From the NCBI GenBank assembly GCA_024235755.1, contig JACKLV010000007.1, positions 62,001 through 126,000 of the forward strand: a DNA stretch of 64,000 nt, given 5' to 3'. Below are positions 8,696 through 17,699 of this stretch, piece by piece. Source of the stretch: Burkholderiales bacterium (GTDB lineage: Bacteria; Pseudomonadota; Gammaproteobacteria; Burkholderiales; Nitrosomonadaceae). Below the pieces are notes generated by a model that saw only the letters and a program-made list of their open reading frames with translations, did no database searches and had not been told where the DNA came from. A program made the position numbers and the translations under genes. Position 1 is the first letter of the stretch, and the number at the start of each line of letters is the position of its first letter.

Positions 8696-9388
8696 TTACT
8701 TCAAAGCCCTGTCAATTCGCAACGCCTTAATAACGGCAGGAATCGATCCAATAAGAAAAAACAACGCCCAAATGGCAGCCAGAACGGCGTTGATCAGTGC
8801 GCCAATGTCGTCGGTAATATAGGCTAAAAACGGCGGTGCAATTCCATGCAAAAATCCCAGTAAAATCGTCGCCACCAAAGAAGTTGCGATCAAAAGCACC
8901 AGCCCCTTATTTTGTAAAAAACGCTGATGCGCCAGCACCAGAAAAATCACAAAGGCAACTTTAAAAATCATAATGAATGTCAGTGTAGCCGCCGCCGCAC
9001 CCACTTTAAAATTGGCAAATTCAGCAAAATAAATCGCCGTACCAATGGGCACCGCCAGCAACAGCGAAACCATAAGCATTAACAATCCAAATGCGGTAAA
9101 TATCGCAACGATGGCGCCTAATAATGTCAGCAACGCAACAATGAACGTAATGATTCCCTGGATACGGCCGTGAATTCTATCGGGCAAGATTAATGCTGTA
9201 CCCATCAGTAAAATGGTAAACAGTAACAACCAGTCCAGCCAGGCCAGGTACAGAATTCCCAGTCCTGGTGTTGCCAGACTGTCTTTGTCTGCTTTTAAAA
9301 AAAATTGGGCACCCAATTCAACCGCAAAAACAATAACCAGGCAAACAACTGACGCACAAAAAAAAGGAATTCTCAGTTTATCAAACAA
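8696..9388 (-). CDS. Hypothetical polytopic membrane protein
   Basis: A 230-residue, very hydrophobic protein with about six or seven membrane helices; the first begins near residue 8 and the last ends near residue 222 with the basic tail 'IKALRIDRALK'. Many Ala, Leu and Ile and few charges. No enzyme or transporter motif is visible. It is convergent with the CIS operon (gap 42 bases) and divergent from the first CHAT gene (gap 228 bases), so it marks the boundary between two transcription units. Function unknown. Confidence 0.55.
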   Translation of the reverse strand: MFDKLRIPFFCASVVCLVIVFAVELGAQFFLKADKDSLATPGLGILYLAWLDWLLLFTILLMGTALILPDRIHGRIQGIITFIVALLTLLGAIVAIFTAFGLLMLMVSLLLAVPIGTAIYFAEFANFKVGAAAATLTFIMIFKVAFVIFLVLAHQRFLQNKGLVLLIATSLVATILLGFLHGIAPPFLAYITDDIGALINAVLAAIWALFFLIGSIPAVIKALRIDRALK

Positions 9389-9616
9389 CGTTATACTCCT
9401 TTACTCTATTGCAAAAGCATGATTTATTGCAATCATTTGTCCCTATGCTTCCGGCATTTGATTATACATATCCACGCTATCAAAACGATCACTGTAAACG
9501 GAACATGCATACTAGTTGCAATAGCATAGCATGTAAATTATCTGGATTGGCATAGTTGACGCTATGGAGTTGGTGCAGCCACGCACAGATGTTCTATTCT
9601 TCAATGAGCGATAAAG

Positions 9617-12526
9617 ATGGCCTTCAATAAACGATTATTATCCTTCTACCGACGCGTATGGCTCATTGCCATGCTGTTGATTATTGGCTGTGTAGCGCCC
9701 GCCTCCCGCATTTCAGACATGTCAGCACACTCGCTCTACCAGCTCGGTATGGAAGCATATCAACATGGAGATTTTAAACAGGCGCAACGCTATTGGAACA
9801 AGGGACTCACTAAAGCAAACCAGAGCGAGCACATAAATGCGTGGCCCGCTTCTTTTCTTACGGGGCTTGCGCATGTTCATGAGAACCTGGGTAATCATGA
9901 AAAGGCCATTGATCTGGCCGGTCAGGCCCAACAAATCGCCGACAAGTTGTCCGACCCAAAACTGAAAGCCGAAACACATGTCATTATGGGCCATGCTTAC
10001 CTGCAAATGGGAAATTACCCGGCAGCAATAAACCATTCGGAGCAAGGCCAGCTTATAGCACAACAGATCGGAAACCTTGAACTCGAGAGCGACAGCGCCA
10101 GAAATCTAGGTGCAATCTATAAAAACCAGAGCGAATTTAATCGTGCTGAAAATTTTTACCAAACAGCCCTGGCGTTGGCTAACCAGGCCGAAGACGTTCT
10201 GTTGCAGGCCAAAGCACTCAATAACCTGGGGGAATTGTCGCAGCGTCGCGGACGATATGCAAAAGCGCTCGAATTATATAATCGATCTTTACAACTCAGG
10301 CAGGAAATAGAGGATTGGGCGGGTCAGGGTAATGTTCTCGGTAACTTGTGCCGCATTTACCGGGATCTGAATGACTATGAGCGGGCTTTAAAATTTTGTA
10401 ATCGCGCACTGAAAATCGCCCGCAAAACGAATACGAAAGCCTATGAAGCAAACCATCTGAATAATATTGCAGAAATCTATTGGCGCCTGGGAGAATTCAA
10501 TAAAGCAGAAAAATCGTTTGTGCAGTCAATTGAGATCAAACAGGCACTCGGCGATCTCGATGGAGAAGCGCGCGCCTGGAACAATCTGGGACTTATTTTT
10601 AAGTCGGAAGGAAAACTTGGGAAAGCATTGGATTGCTTCTTTAAGTCATTGAACATTAAAAAGCAACTCAAAGACAGATCGGGATTAAGCGCCACTTATT
10701 TCAACATTGGGCTGACTTATTCCGACCTTGACCGACATGACGATGCATTAAAATATTTGAAGAAAGCCTTGTTGATTCAGACAGAATTGGCCGAGGCAAC
10801 TCTACTCTGGCGTATCCTTGGGCATTTAAGTGATATTCATAAACAACTGAATCATTTGGATCTGGCTGTTTTTTTTGGCAAGATGGCAGTCAACAATATT
10901 CAGTCACTTCGCTCAGAAAACCTTAAACTCAAAAAGCATCTGCAAAAAAGCTTTCTGGAAGACAAACGTGTCATTTATGAAAACCTTGCAAATTTACTGA
11001 TCGACGAGGGCCGTTTTCCAGAAGCACAGCAAGTTCTGGCAATGCTCAAGGAGGAAGAGTATTTTGATTTTATTCAACGGCAATCAGACAACGATACGCA
11101 ATGGACAAAAGCAACGTATACCAAAACGGAAACCGATTTCGCCATACGTTACCACGAACTCACCGCCGATCTGATCGAACAGCGTAAAGTCTATACGCAG
11201 CTAAACAAGAAACTGGAAGGCGGGCAAATACTGACACAAGCAGAAACACAGCGCCTTGATGAATTGAATGCACGGCTTGAAGAGGCTCGCCTAACTTACC
11301 TCGATTTTTTGAACGAACTGGAGCAGGTATTTACACAAGAACACCACTTAAAAGAATTCTATGCCAGAGACCTCGATGAAGTCAGCCAGACTCAAAATTT
11401 ACTGAGTAAATTCGAGAATACGGTTCTGGTTTATTACCTGTACACCGATGAAAAATTAAGAATCCTCCTGCTCGATTCTAATTTATCTTTTCCCCCGGAG
11501 TTACACGAACAACCGATCAGTCGCTCGGAACTGAATCAATTAATTTATACATTCAGAGAAAACCTATCCAACCGCGGCGATCATTTAATTGCTGCTGAAA
11601 AATTATTTAAACAATTAATTGCGCCGATAAAAGCCGATCTGAATCTGCTCAAACCCGACACCCTGCTGATCTATCCGGCACGTTCTTTGCGCTACCTGCC
11701 CTTTTCAGCATTATTTGACGGAGAACAATACCTGGTTGAACAATATGCAGTAACAATGTACAACGCAGCAGCACAAAGTTATTTATTACTGGAAAAACCC
11801 AAAGCGCACTGGTCGGTCGCCGGTTTTGGTGTTTCTGAATCCCATGATCCCTTATTCAATAATTTACCCGCCGTCGAGGATGAAATTAACGCCATCGTCA
11901 AGGAGAAAACCGCAGACGAAATCGGCATCTTACCCGGGAGTGTGTACCTGAACCAGGATTTCACCCCAGACCAACTGATGCAAACACTAAAACAAAAAGA
12001 TGCATACCAGGTTATTCATCTTGCAACGCATTTCAAATTCACACCGGCTTCTCCAATCGACTCATTTTTACTGGCCGGTAAAGGCGCGCACATCAGTTTG
12101 CAGGACTTATTGCGTGGCGACTATCAAATGGCCGGTAAAGACCTTGTTACGTTATCTGCATGCGAAACCGCATTAGGTGAACTGGATCAACTCAATCAGG
12201 ATGGCAGAGAACTGGAAGGATTGGGCACACTTATCCAAAGAAAAGGGGCACATGCGGTGCTTGCCACCCTCTGGCCCGTAGCCGACGAAAGCACGGCAGT
12301 ATTCATGGAGCAGTTTTACACAATCAGGGAAAAGAAGAACATTTCTAAAGCCGAAGCCATCCGTCAAACTCAGCAGCTGTTTATCCGAGGCAATGTGATT
12401 ATGGATGAAACAAACCGCAAGGCACGCCTCAGAGGCGCATCGCTTCCTGCAGAAGAAATCGCGGAATCGCAGTTTGAGCACCCTTATTTCTGGGCGCCGT
12501 TTATCCTTATGGGCAATTGGCAATAG
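9617..12526 (+). CDS. TPR-CHAT domain lipoprotein, putative cysteine protease
   Basis: The 969-residue protein begins with a signal peptide and lipobox (LIIGC, Cys25). About residues 35-430 are tetratricopeptide repeats with the usual 'A....LG......G....A' spacing, followed by a helical linker. The C-terminal third is a CHAT domain (caspase-fold, separase related): 'VIHLATH' supplies His805 and 'LSACETA' supplies Cys849, and the chain ends with the family's 'HPYFWAPFILMGNW'. CHAT proteins are proteases in characterised cases such as separase and Csx29. The lipobox predicts an envelope location, which is unusual for a protease fold often studied in the cytoplasm. The target is unknown. It lies between the CIS operon and the caspase cluster. 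Confidence 0.88.
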   Translation: MAFNKRLLSFYRRVWLIAMLLIIGCVAPASRISDMSAHSLYQLGMEAYQHGDFKQAQRYWNKGLTKANQSEHINAWPASFLTGLAHVHENLGNHEKAIDLAGQAQQIADKLSDPKLKAETHVIMGHAYLQMGNYPAAINHSEQGQLIAQQIGNLELESDSARNLGAIYKNQSEFNRAENFYQTALALANQAEDVLLQAKALNNLGELSQRRGRYAKALELYNRSLQLRQEIEDWAGQGNVLGNLCRIYRDLNDYERALKFCNRALKIARKTNTKAYEANHLNNIAEIYWRLGEFNKAEKSFVQSIEIKQALGDLDGEARAWNNLGLIFKSEGKLGKALDCFFKSLNIKKQLKDRSGLSATYFNIGLTYSDLDRHDDALKYLKKALLIQTELAEATLLWRILGHLSDIHKQLNHLDLAVFFGKMAVNNIQSLRSENLKLKKHLQKSFLEDKRVIYENLANLLIDEGRFPEAQQVLAMLKEEEYFDFIQRQSDNDTQWTKATYTKTETDFAIRYHELTADLIEQRKVYTQLNKKLEGGQILTQAETQRLDELNARLEEARLTYLDFLNELEQVFTQEHHLKEFYARDLDEVSQTQNLLSKFENTVLVYYLYTDEKLRILLLDSNLSFPPELHEQPISRSELNQLIYTFRENLSNRGDHLIAAEKLFKQLIAPIKADLNLLKPDTLLIYPARSLRYLPFSALFDGEQYLVEQYAVTMYNAAAQSYLLLEKPKAHWSVAGFGVSESHDPLFNNLPAVEDEINAIVKEKTADEIGILPGSVYLNQDFTPDQLMQTLKQKDAYQVIHLATHFKFTPASPIDSFLLAGKGAHISLQDLLRGDYQMAGKDLVTLSACETALGELDQLNQDGRELEGLGTLIQRKGAHAVLATLWPVADESTAVFMEQFYTIREKKNISKAEAIRQTQQLFIRGNVIMDETNRKARLRGASLPAEEIAESQFEHPYFWAPFILMGNWQ

Positions 12527-12544
12527 TGTTTCACTTGTTGATAG

Positions 12545-12560
12545 ACCAGCATCCGCTGGT
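12545..12560 (+). terminator. Small stem-loop after first CHAT gene
   Basis: ACCAGC and GCTGGT form a six-pair stem with an ATCC loop, starting 18 bases after the CHAT stop codon and followed by TTCGTGCTTT. The tail is only partly T-rich, so this is a weak candidate for an intrinsic terminator. Confidence 0.3.
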
Positions 12561-12735
12561 TTCGTGCTTTCATACAGTTACTTTGTTCGACGTAAGTGTT
12601 TTTACTTCACCATCAAAAAATAGAATGCATGCGTCCCGCCCTACCACTTGCTATAGCCGGAGGAGCATGCTAATTCTCCGAATGTATGGTATAAATCCAG
12701 CATAATTATTCGTTAGAGTTTCTGAAAAAGAAAAG

Positions 12736-13113
12736 ATGGAAACAACCGCACCTTTTGTAATCGCCTACCTAGCAACTGGCATTGCTCTTATCGGCTACGA
12801 TTTCGCCGCGCCCTCTACGCATAAAAAAGATTATGTTTCGAAAGGAAAATTAGGGAGTGCATTGATCACGTGGTTTCTATGGCCGGCAGCTGCTTTCATG
12901 GATAGCTATTACGCCACGAAAAAAGGTAAAGCCGGCATTAATCTTGCGTTAGGTGTCATACTCATATTCATCTCAATATTTTTCATGGCCAGTCTTTTTT
13001 TTCATTTTGTTGGCAGCGCTTCCGCCTTGGTTTATCTTGTATGCTTTGTGATCGCAGTGCTGTTTTCACCGTTTCTAGCGGCTCTAGCACTGCCCAGTCA
13101 CGACAAGCTTTAA
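12736..13113 (+). CDS. Small hypothetical membrane protein
   Basis: A 125-residue protein with hydrophobic stretches at about 5-25, 40-58, 72-95 and 98-118, so three or four membrane helices are likely. The loop after the first helix is polar ('APSTHKKDYVSKG'). No recognised family. It sits alone between the first CHAT gene (gap 209 bases) and a 450-base gene-free region, on the same strand as the flanking accessory genes. The purine-rich AAAAGAAAAG before the ATG is a plausible ribosome site. Codon pattern and hydrophobicity support a real gene; function unknown. Confidence 0.5.
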   Translation: METTAPFVIAYLATGIALIGYDFAAPSTHKKDYVSKGKLGSALITWFLWPAAAFMDSYYATKKGKAGINLALGVILIFISIFFMASLFFHFVGSASALVYLVCFVIAVLFSPFLAALALPSHDKL

Positions 13114-13563
13114 CTTGGTCAAGTAACTTTTCTTCATCAACCATCAATAAATCCGCGTCAACCCTGCAGTTCAGACATAGCAAAACGAAGACGCCCATTA
13201 GGCACACCAGCCGTCTTAAGTCAATAACCAGAGCAAGTTATCTCCAGCAGAGTTTTTACCTTCAGATTTGTGCCAATAATAATGCCTTACTACAATTACC
13301 CAGAAAACTGTTGACAAAACACGTCATTTGTCTCTATAACAGTAATCAGCCGCTTGCCTTCCGAAAGTTACCTGTGATAATAGAATCGCGTCATGAGGAC
13401 CGGAATACTGGCTTGTAACCGGACGAATAGCAGCAACGATATACACACAGCAGATGTCTGTTACAACATTTGATGAAGACATGGCTGACTTGCCTTAGCT
13501 TTCTGAAACTTGTTTAACTTATGTTAAAACGGGTTCAGAAAACGACTAGAGGAGGACAAATGA
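13114..13563. other. Gene-free region upstream of the FecR-caspase-CHAT cluster
   Basis: About 450 bases without a convincing gene. A plus-strand frame running 13041-13418 overlaps the preceding gene and has no ribosome site or family features. The region carries a strong-looking promoter (13311-13340) and ends with GGAGG at 13551-13555 before the FecR-like gene. The ATG at 13560 gives only a 30-codon frame. Confidence 0.5.
13311..13340 (+). promoter_or_regulatory. Candidate sigma-70 promoter for FecR-caspase-CHAT cluster
   Basis: TTGACA at 13311-13316 and TATAAC at 13335-13340 are separated by 18 bases, close to the housekeeping consensus. The inferred start of transcription would lie about 215 bases before the FecR-like gene, leaving a long untranslated leader. 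Confidence 0.42.
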
Positions 13564-14424
13564 ATGAAAATGATCAACAGCATATTCATTTCACCGCCCA
13601 CCAGCAGGAAAAGCCTGTCGCATCTGGATTTATCCACTCCTTCCGCTAATCGCCGCTATATTTTCTTAATCCTGTTGCTGGCAGTTTTGCTGAGCGCTTG
13701 TTCGACCGTACCGGTTGAAAACCGGAATGTTTCAAGTGCGGGCGGATTCTGGGAGCAAGATGAAAATACCGATCCGCGTTTTCATCATAGGGCGATGGAA
13801 GCCGATCAAGAAATTGGCTTATTGTATGCTTCCGGAAACGAAGTTCTGGTCAACGGCGCACGGGTGGAAAGCACGCTGGACATCAAAAATAATGCTTTTG
13901 TCAGCACCGGTCCGAAAAGCAGCGTCCGCATTGAATTTATGGATGGCGAGGGTATCTGTGCGATACAAATTGAGGAGTTTTCCGTAGGCAACGGCTATGG
14001 AGATACCGCTAATTGCGAATACAGCATCATCACAACACATGCCTCTGCCAGAACCCGGGATACGATATACCATATCAACGTGTCCGACCAAGGAACAGAA
14101 ATCACCGTATTACGCGGATTACTACAGTCGTCATTACTTGCGGACCCGACTCAGAGCGTTATCGTCAATAGTGGCGAAGAAATTATCCTCACGGCCGATT
14201 CGATTATTGGACCACGGCCTGTTTCCTTTGAAGAAATTGAGCGGAGAATTCGCTGGAGAGACAACTACGATTTTTATAAGAGTGAAGTCAGCTGGGTTAA
14301 AGTATTAGTAGGCGCAGGTGTTGCAGCGGGTATTGTCGCCGCCATATTGCGCGGCAAATCTGGCGGCAGCGGCAGTCCACCCCGTAGCCCCGATCCCGGC
14401 TCAAGCAACAATTATCCCTATTAA
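13564..14424 (+). CDS. FecR-domain-like lipoprotein
   Basis: A 286-residue protein with a long N-terminal leader and a lipobox at Cys46 (LLSAC). The central part (about 75-215) has the FecR-like pattern: 'GEVLVNG'-type strand ('GNEVLVNGARV'), 'STGPKSSVRIEF', a Thr-rich strand 'ISTTHA'-like segment and 'GTEITVLRGLLQ', then 'SGEEIILT'. FecR domains in this form are periplasmic beta-helices used in sensing or scaffolding. Near the C-terminus a glycine/alanine-rich hydrophobic helix ('VLVGAGVAAGIVAAIL') is followed by a Ser/Pro/Gly tail. The ATG at 13564 is placed 8 bases from GGAGG. It heads a co-directional set with the caspase, CFI-box and CHAT genes. Confidence 0.7.
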   Translation: MKMINSIFISPPTSRKSLSHLDLSTPSANRRYIFLILLLAVLLSACSTVPVENRNVSSAGGFWEQDENTDPRFHHRAMEADQEIGLLYASGNEVLVNGARVESTLDIKNNAFVSTGPKSSVRIEFMDGEGICAIQIEEFSVGNGYGDTANCEYSIITTHASARTRDTIYHINVSDQGTEITVLRGLLQSSLLADPTQSVIVNSGEEIILTADSIIGPRPVSFEEIERRIRWRDNYDFYKSEVSWVKVLVGAGVAAGIVAAILRGKSGGSGSPPRSPDPGSSNNYPY

Positions 14425-14467
14425 TTAAAGCGGCAACTGGCGATGGGTAGTTATAACACCAAACCAA

Positions 14468-14487
14468 TAACCGCGGTGAACAGCGGT
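14468..14487 (+). other. Stem-loop between FecR-like and caspase genes
   Basis: AACCGC and GCGGTT form a six-pair stem around an 8-base loop. There is no T-tract, so it is more likely an mRNA structure or processing site than a terminator. Confidence 0.25.
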
Positions 14488-14540
14488 TGTGTGATGCCAG
14501 AAGGATTTACTATTAATTAAGGATTGCGAGAGGAATAGCT

Positions 14541-16685
14541 ATGCATACTGCAAACAGTTTTACAAATCAATATCCCAGCGTAATCGGGCGAAAACTATTA
14601 TCTGCCGCATTGGTTCTGCTCGCGCTCTGTTTGTTGCCGGGCATACAGCCGCCACTAGCTCACGCAACGATCAATTCAACCGCTTTAGCCAAAGCATGCT
14701 CCGCAAAAAATGTCGTTCCATCTAAAGACGGCATTCGCCGTCTCGCGTTGATAATAGGCGTCGGTCAGTATAAAAGCGAGAAAATACCGGATCTGCCCGG
14801 ACCACCCCAGGATGCACAACGAATTTATCAATTATTGACCGGTGCAAACGGTTATGATTTCCCAAAGGAAAACGTATGTGTATTAGTGGATGAAGCGGCT
14901 ACAACGGCGAATTTTAAACAGTATTTTTCGAGTTTTCTGATTGAACGCGCACAGCCGAACGACGAGGTGGTTTTTTACTATGCAGGACACGGTTCACAAA
15001 CACGGGATCATAATGGGGACGAGCCAGATGGCATGGATGAAACATTTGTTTTCCATGATGCTAGAAACAACGGAATCAAGGATTTTACCGACGACGAATT
15101 TGACGAATTACTGACTCGCCTGCATCAGAAGACCAACCATATTACCGTGTTTCTGGATTCGTGCAATTCGGGTACCGCATTGCGCGGCGACACTGAATTT
15201 TTATCCCGGTATATCCCACCGCCGGAAACCGAAGTTGAAGCCGAAACCGAAGCTAATACCATTATCAAACGCAGCACAGACACAAAACCCACGGCAGATG
15301 ACCAGAAAACCGGCTGGATTTCAAAATCATTGCCCGGCATTGTCGTTTTTACCGCCGCGGGTGACGGTACGGTTGCACTGGAAAAAAATTCACGGGGCAT
15401 TTTTACCGACGCGATTCTTACAACATTCGGACAGGTAAACGCATCGCAACTGACTTATGCGCAGGCGGCCCGGCAGATCAGGCCACTGGTAAAAGCGGAA
15501 AGTTATCAAATTCCCTATTTTCAGGGAGATTTGCAGCGTACAGTGTTTGCCGGTGTAAACAGAAAATTACCATTGGCCTGGGAGGTGATTGAAACTGCGC
15601 CACAGCTCAAACTGGGGGGGTTCCCTCTTCCCGGCGTCGATACAGGGGCTGAATTCAGAGTATACGATGGATTCTTAAAAGGCGCTGACCTGCAAGATCC
15701 GACCAAAGCCAAGGCCGTAATTATTGTGGAAGAAAGCACGCGTTTGAATGCCACAGCCCGAATCATATCCAAACCCGTTGATACAGAACCGATCCGTCCC
15801 GGCGATCTGGCCATCTTATCAAGACCCAGCGATGCCCAGAAAATGCTTAAGGTCACCCTCCGCCCGCACGCCGAACCAGGCGGTATCACGACGGAAAAGG
15901 CCAATCTAATCCGCACCAGCCTGGATCAAAATCAGGATGCAAAAAACATGATCCAACTGGTCGAAAATAACGGCTTTTTTGAGATCAGCTATGACAACGA
16001 TCAATACGTTGTAAGCGGCCCGGAAAACCGGGTGCGAAACCGTTTCACCAATGCTGACAGTGTGATTGAAAATCTTCGGCTGCATGCCCTGCAGCGGATG
16101 TTAAGTTCGTTACGCGGTGAAGGGGGCAATCTGTTTGCAGATCAAGACACACTTAAAGTCCAATTGGTACCGGCTGATAAACAGGATCAATGTGCGCAAA
16201 ATACAAATTGGCGGCAGGCACCACCCAATGCAATTACTGCCCAGGAAATTCCACTTTGCTACAGATGGAATGTCAAAGTAAAACTCAGTGAAAAATCGCC
16301 TGTTCGCCTCCTGGTGGGTGGTTTGATTCTATCGACAGACGGCAGCATTTTTGGCTTACCGGCGGACGGAACGGCTATTCCTCTAGGTCCGGGCGAAGAA
16401 GTCGTTTTCGCGGCTAAAGGGGAAACATTTGTCGCTTCGGAGCCTGTAAACATTGAAGACCAGGTCGTTGTTTTTGGAACGCAGGAAACAAATCCGGTCC
16501 CGTGGTCACGGTTAACACAGTCCGCCGTGCATCGAGCAGGCGATATCAAAAGCGGATTATATAGAATACTAGATCAATACCTGAAAGGTACTCGTGGCGT
16601 CGCACAACCGGTTGAAACCGACGATACTGACACCGCCTGGACTAGAAGCAGCATTACGATGCGCGTGATAGATCCTGATCTCTGA
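14541..16685 (+). CDS. Secreted caspase-family (peptidase C14) protein
   Basis: The 714-residue protein has a signal peptide (hydrophobic core about residues 19-35, likely cleavage after 'PLAHA'). The caspase p20-like domain spans about 65-340: 'RRLALIIGVGQY', the histidine motif 'FYYAGHGSQ' (His150) and the cysteine motif 'VFLDSCNSGT' (Cys208), so the catalytic dyad is intact. Acidic residues around 160-170 ('GDEPDGMDE') are typical of metacaspase/orthocaspase calcium or specificity regions. The rest (about 345-714) is a large beta-rich region ending in a DUF4384-like segment ('LLVGGLILSTDGSIFGLPADGT'-type strands). Export to the periplasm is predicted. It follows the FecR-like gene by 116 bases and precedes the CFI-box gene by 47. 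Confidence 0.87.
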   Translation: MHTANSFTNQYPSVIGRKLLSAALVLLALCLLPGIQPPLAHATINSTALAKACSAKNVVPSKDGIRRLALIIGVGQYKSEKIPDLPGPPQDAQRIYQLLTGANGYDFPKENVCVLVDEAATTANFKQYFSSFLIERAQPNDEVVFYYAGHGSQTRDHNGDEPDGMDETFVFHDARNNGIKDFTDDEFDELLTRLHQKTNHITVFLDSCNSGTALRGDTEFLSRYIPPPETEVEAETEANTIIKRSTDTKPTADDQKTGWISKSLPGIVVFTAAGDGTVALEKNSRGIFTDAILTTFGQVNASQLTYAQAARQIRPLVKAESYQIPYFQGDLQRTVFAGVNRKLPLAWEVIETAPQLKLGGFPLPGVDTGAEFRVYDGFLKGADLQDPTKAKAVIIVEESTRLNATARIISKPVDTEPIRPGDLAILSRPSDAQKMLKVTLRPHAEPGGITTEKANLIRTSLDQNQDAKNMIQLVENNGFFEISYDNDQYVVSGPENRVRNRFTNADSVIENLRLHALQRMLSSLRGEGGNLFADQDTLKVQLVPADKQDQCAQNTNWRQAPPNAITAQEIPLCYRWNVKVKLSEKSPVRLLVGGLILSTDGSIFGLPADGTAIPLGPGEEVVFAAKGETFVASEPVNIEDQVVVFGTQETNPVPWSRLTQSAVHRAGDIKSGLYRILDQYLKGTRGVAQPVETDDTDTAWTRSSITMRVIDPDL

Positions 16686-16732
16686 CATTACACGCACTTT
16701 CAGCCCGCATAATATAGATATGAGAGTTTACA

Positions 16733-17695
16733 ATGCCTTTTGCCATTTTCACTTCAATTTCTTTTATTAAAATAAGCTACGTATTATTTTTGCTAGTCTC
16801 TTCGGTTTCGTACGCTGATGAGAAAGACAGAATGATTAAACGCTTTCCGGCGGATACTCGTACCGGTACCGACAGAACCCAAACGATTCAGCCACGTAAT
16901 CTGGAAGCTCAGGAAATTCCGCGCAATCGGGAGATACTGCGCAACAGGGAACCGATGCGCATTCAGGAGAGAACACCGGTCAACAAGGCTCCGGTACCCG
17001 TTCAAGAACCAGAACGGCTCATGATTCAGAAGCCATTAGACCGGGACCAGCATATACAGATTCGCAGAGAATTAAATGAGTTAAAAATACAAACCCGCCG
17101 CACGCGTGATAATGCACTGCAGCTTGAACGCCAAATCAGGGACAAGCAGCGTATTCTAGACAATGCCGTACAACCGCAAATCAAACAGGAGTTGCAACTG
17201 GAAATAGGCCGAATGCATGAACAATTAAATCAAATGAAAGACCAGATCAAGGATCTGGAGAACCAGCAGACAATCATGCGCAAAATGACTACCGGTCAAC
17301 AGGGTTTTGCGGATGATGCAGATCATTTAAGCGATTCCGGGTACGGACCGGGTCAATCAAATATAGGTGATCGCCGGCAGAGTCACCCCTGCTTTATCGC
17401 CACTGCCGCATATGGCAGCCCCCTTGCCGGAGAAGTGCAAATTCTCAGACAATTCAGAGATAACCATTTAGCAAAAACAGCATTGGGCCAAAATATCATT
17501 GCATTATATGAAACCCATTCGCCCCCGTTCGCCGACTTTATCTCCCGGCACGAGACAGCTAGATCTATAACCCGTACATTGCTCTGGCCGCTGGTGATTG
17601 CTGTCAAACATCCTGTGCTGTTGATTTTAAGTCTGATGTTTTTGCTGGCAATGCTTTTATTGCACAGATACAGACCAATTTCACGCGTTTCGTAA
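16733..17695 (+). CDS. Coiled-coil membrane protein with CFI-box C-terminal domain
   Basis: A 320-residue protein with an N-terminal signal sequence (about 5-28), an Arg/Gln/Pro-rich low-complexity stretch with repeated 'NRE' units (about 50-95), a coiled coil (about 100-185) and a C-terminal 'CFIATAAYGSP' motif starting at Cys220. That motif, followed by 'LRQFRD' and a final membrane helix (about 285-312), defines the CFI-box-CTERM domain, whose function is unknown. The stop lies five bases before the GTG of the second CHAT gene, so the two are almost certainly co-transcribed. Because the motif tends to occur beside secreted repeat or protease genes, an envelope partner role is plausible but unproven. 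Confidence 0.75.
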   Translation: MPFAIFTSISFIKISYVLFLLVSSVSYADEKDRMIKRFPADTRTGTDRTQTIQPRNLEAQEIPRNREILRNREPMRIQERTPVNKAPVPVQEPERLMIQKPLDRDQHIQIRRELNELKIQTRRTRDNALQLERQIRDKQRILDNAVQPQIKQELQLEIGRMHEQLNQMKDQIKDLENQQTIMRKMTTGQQGFADDADHLSDSGYGPGQSNIGDRRQSHPCFIATAAYGSPLAGEVQILRQFRDNHLAKTALGQNIIALYETHSPPFADFISRHETARSITRTLLWPLVIAVKHPVLLILSLMFLLAMLLLHRYRPISRVS

Positions 17696-17699
17696 TGAT

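Noticed and set aside
13041..13418. A 125-codon frame after the small membrane protein
   Set aside because: It overlaps the preceding gene, has no ribosome site and spans the candidate promoter.
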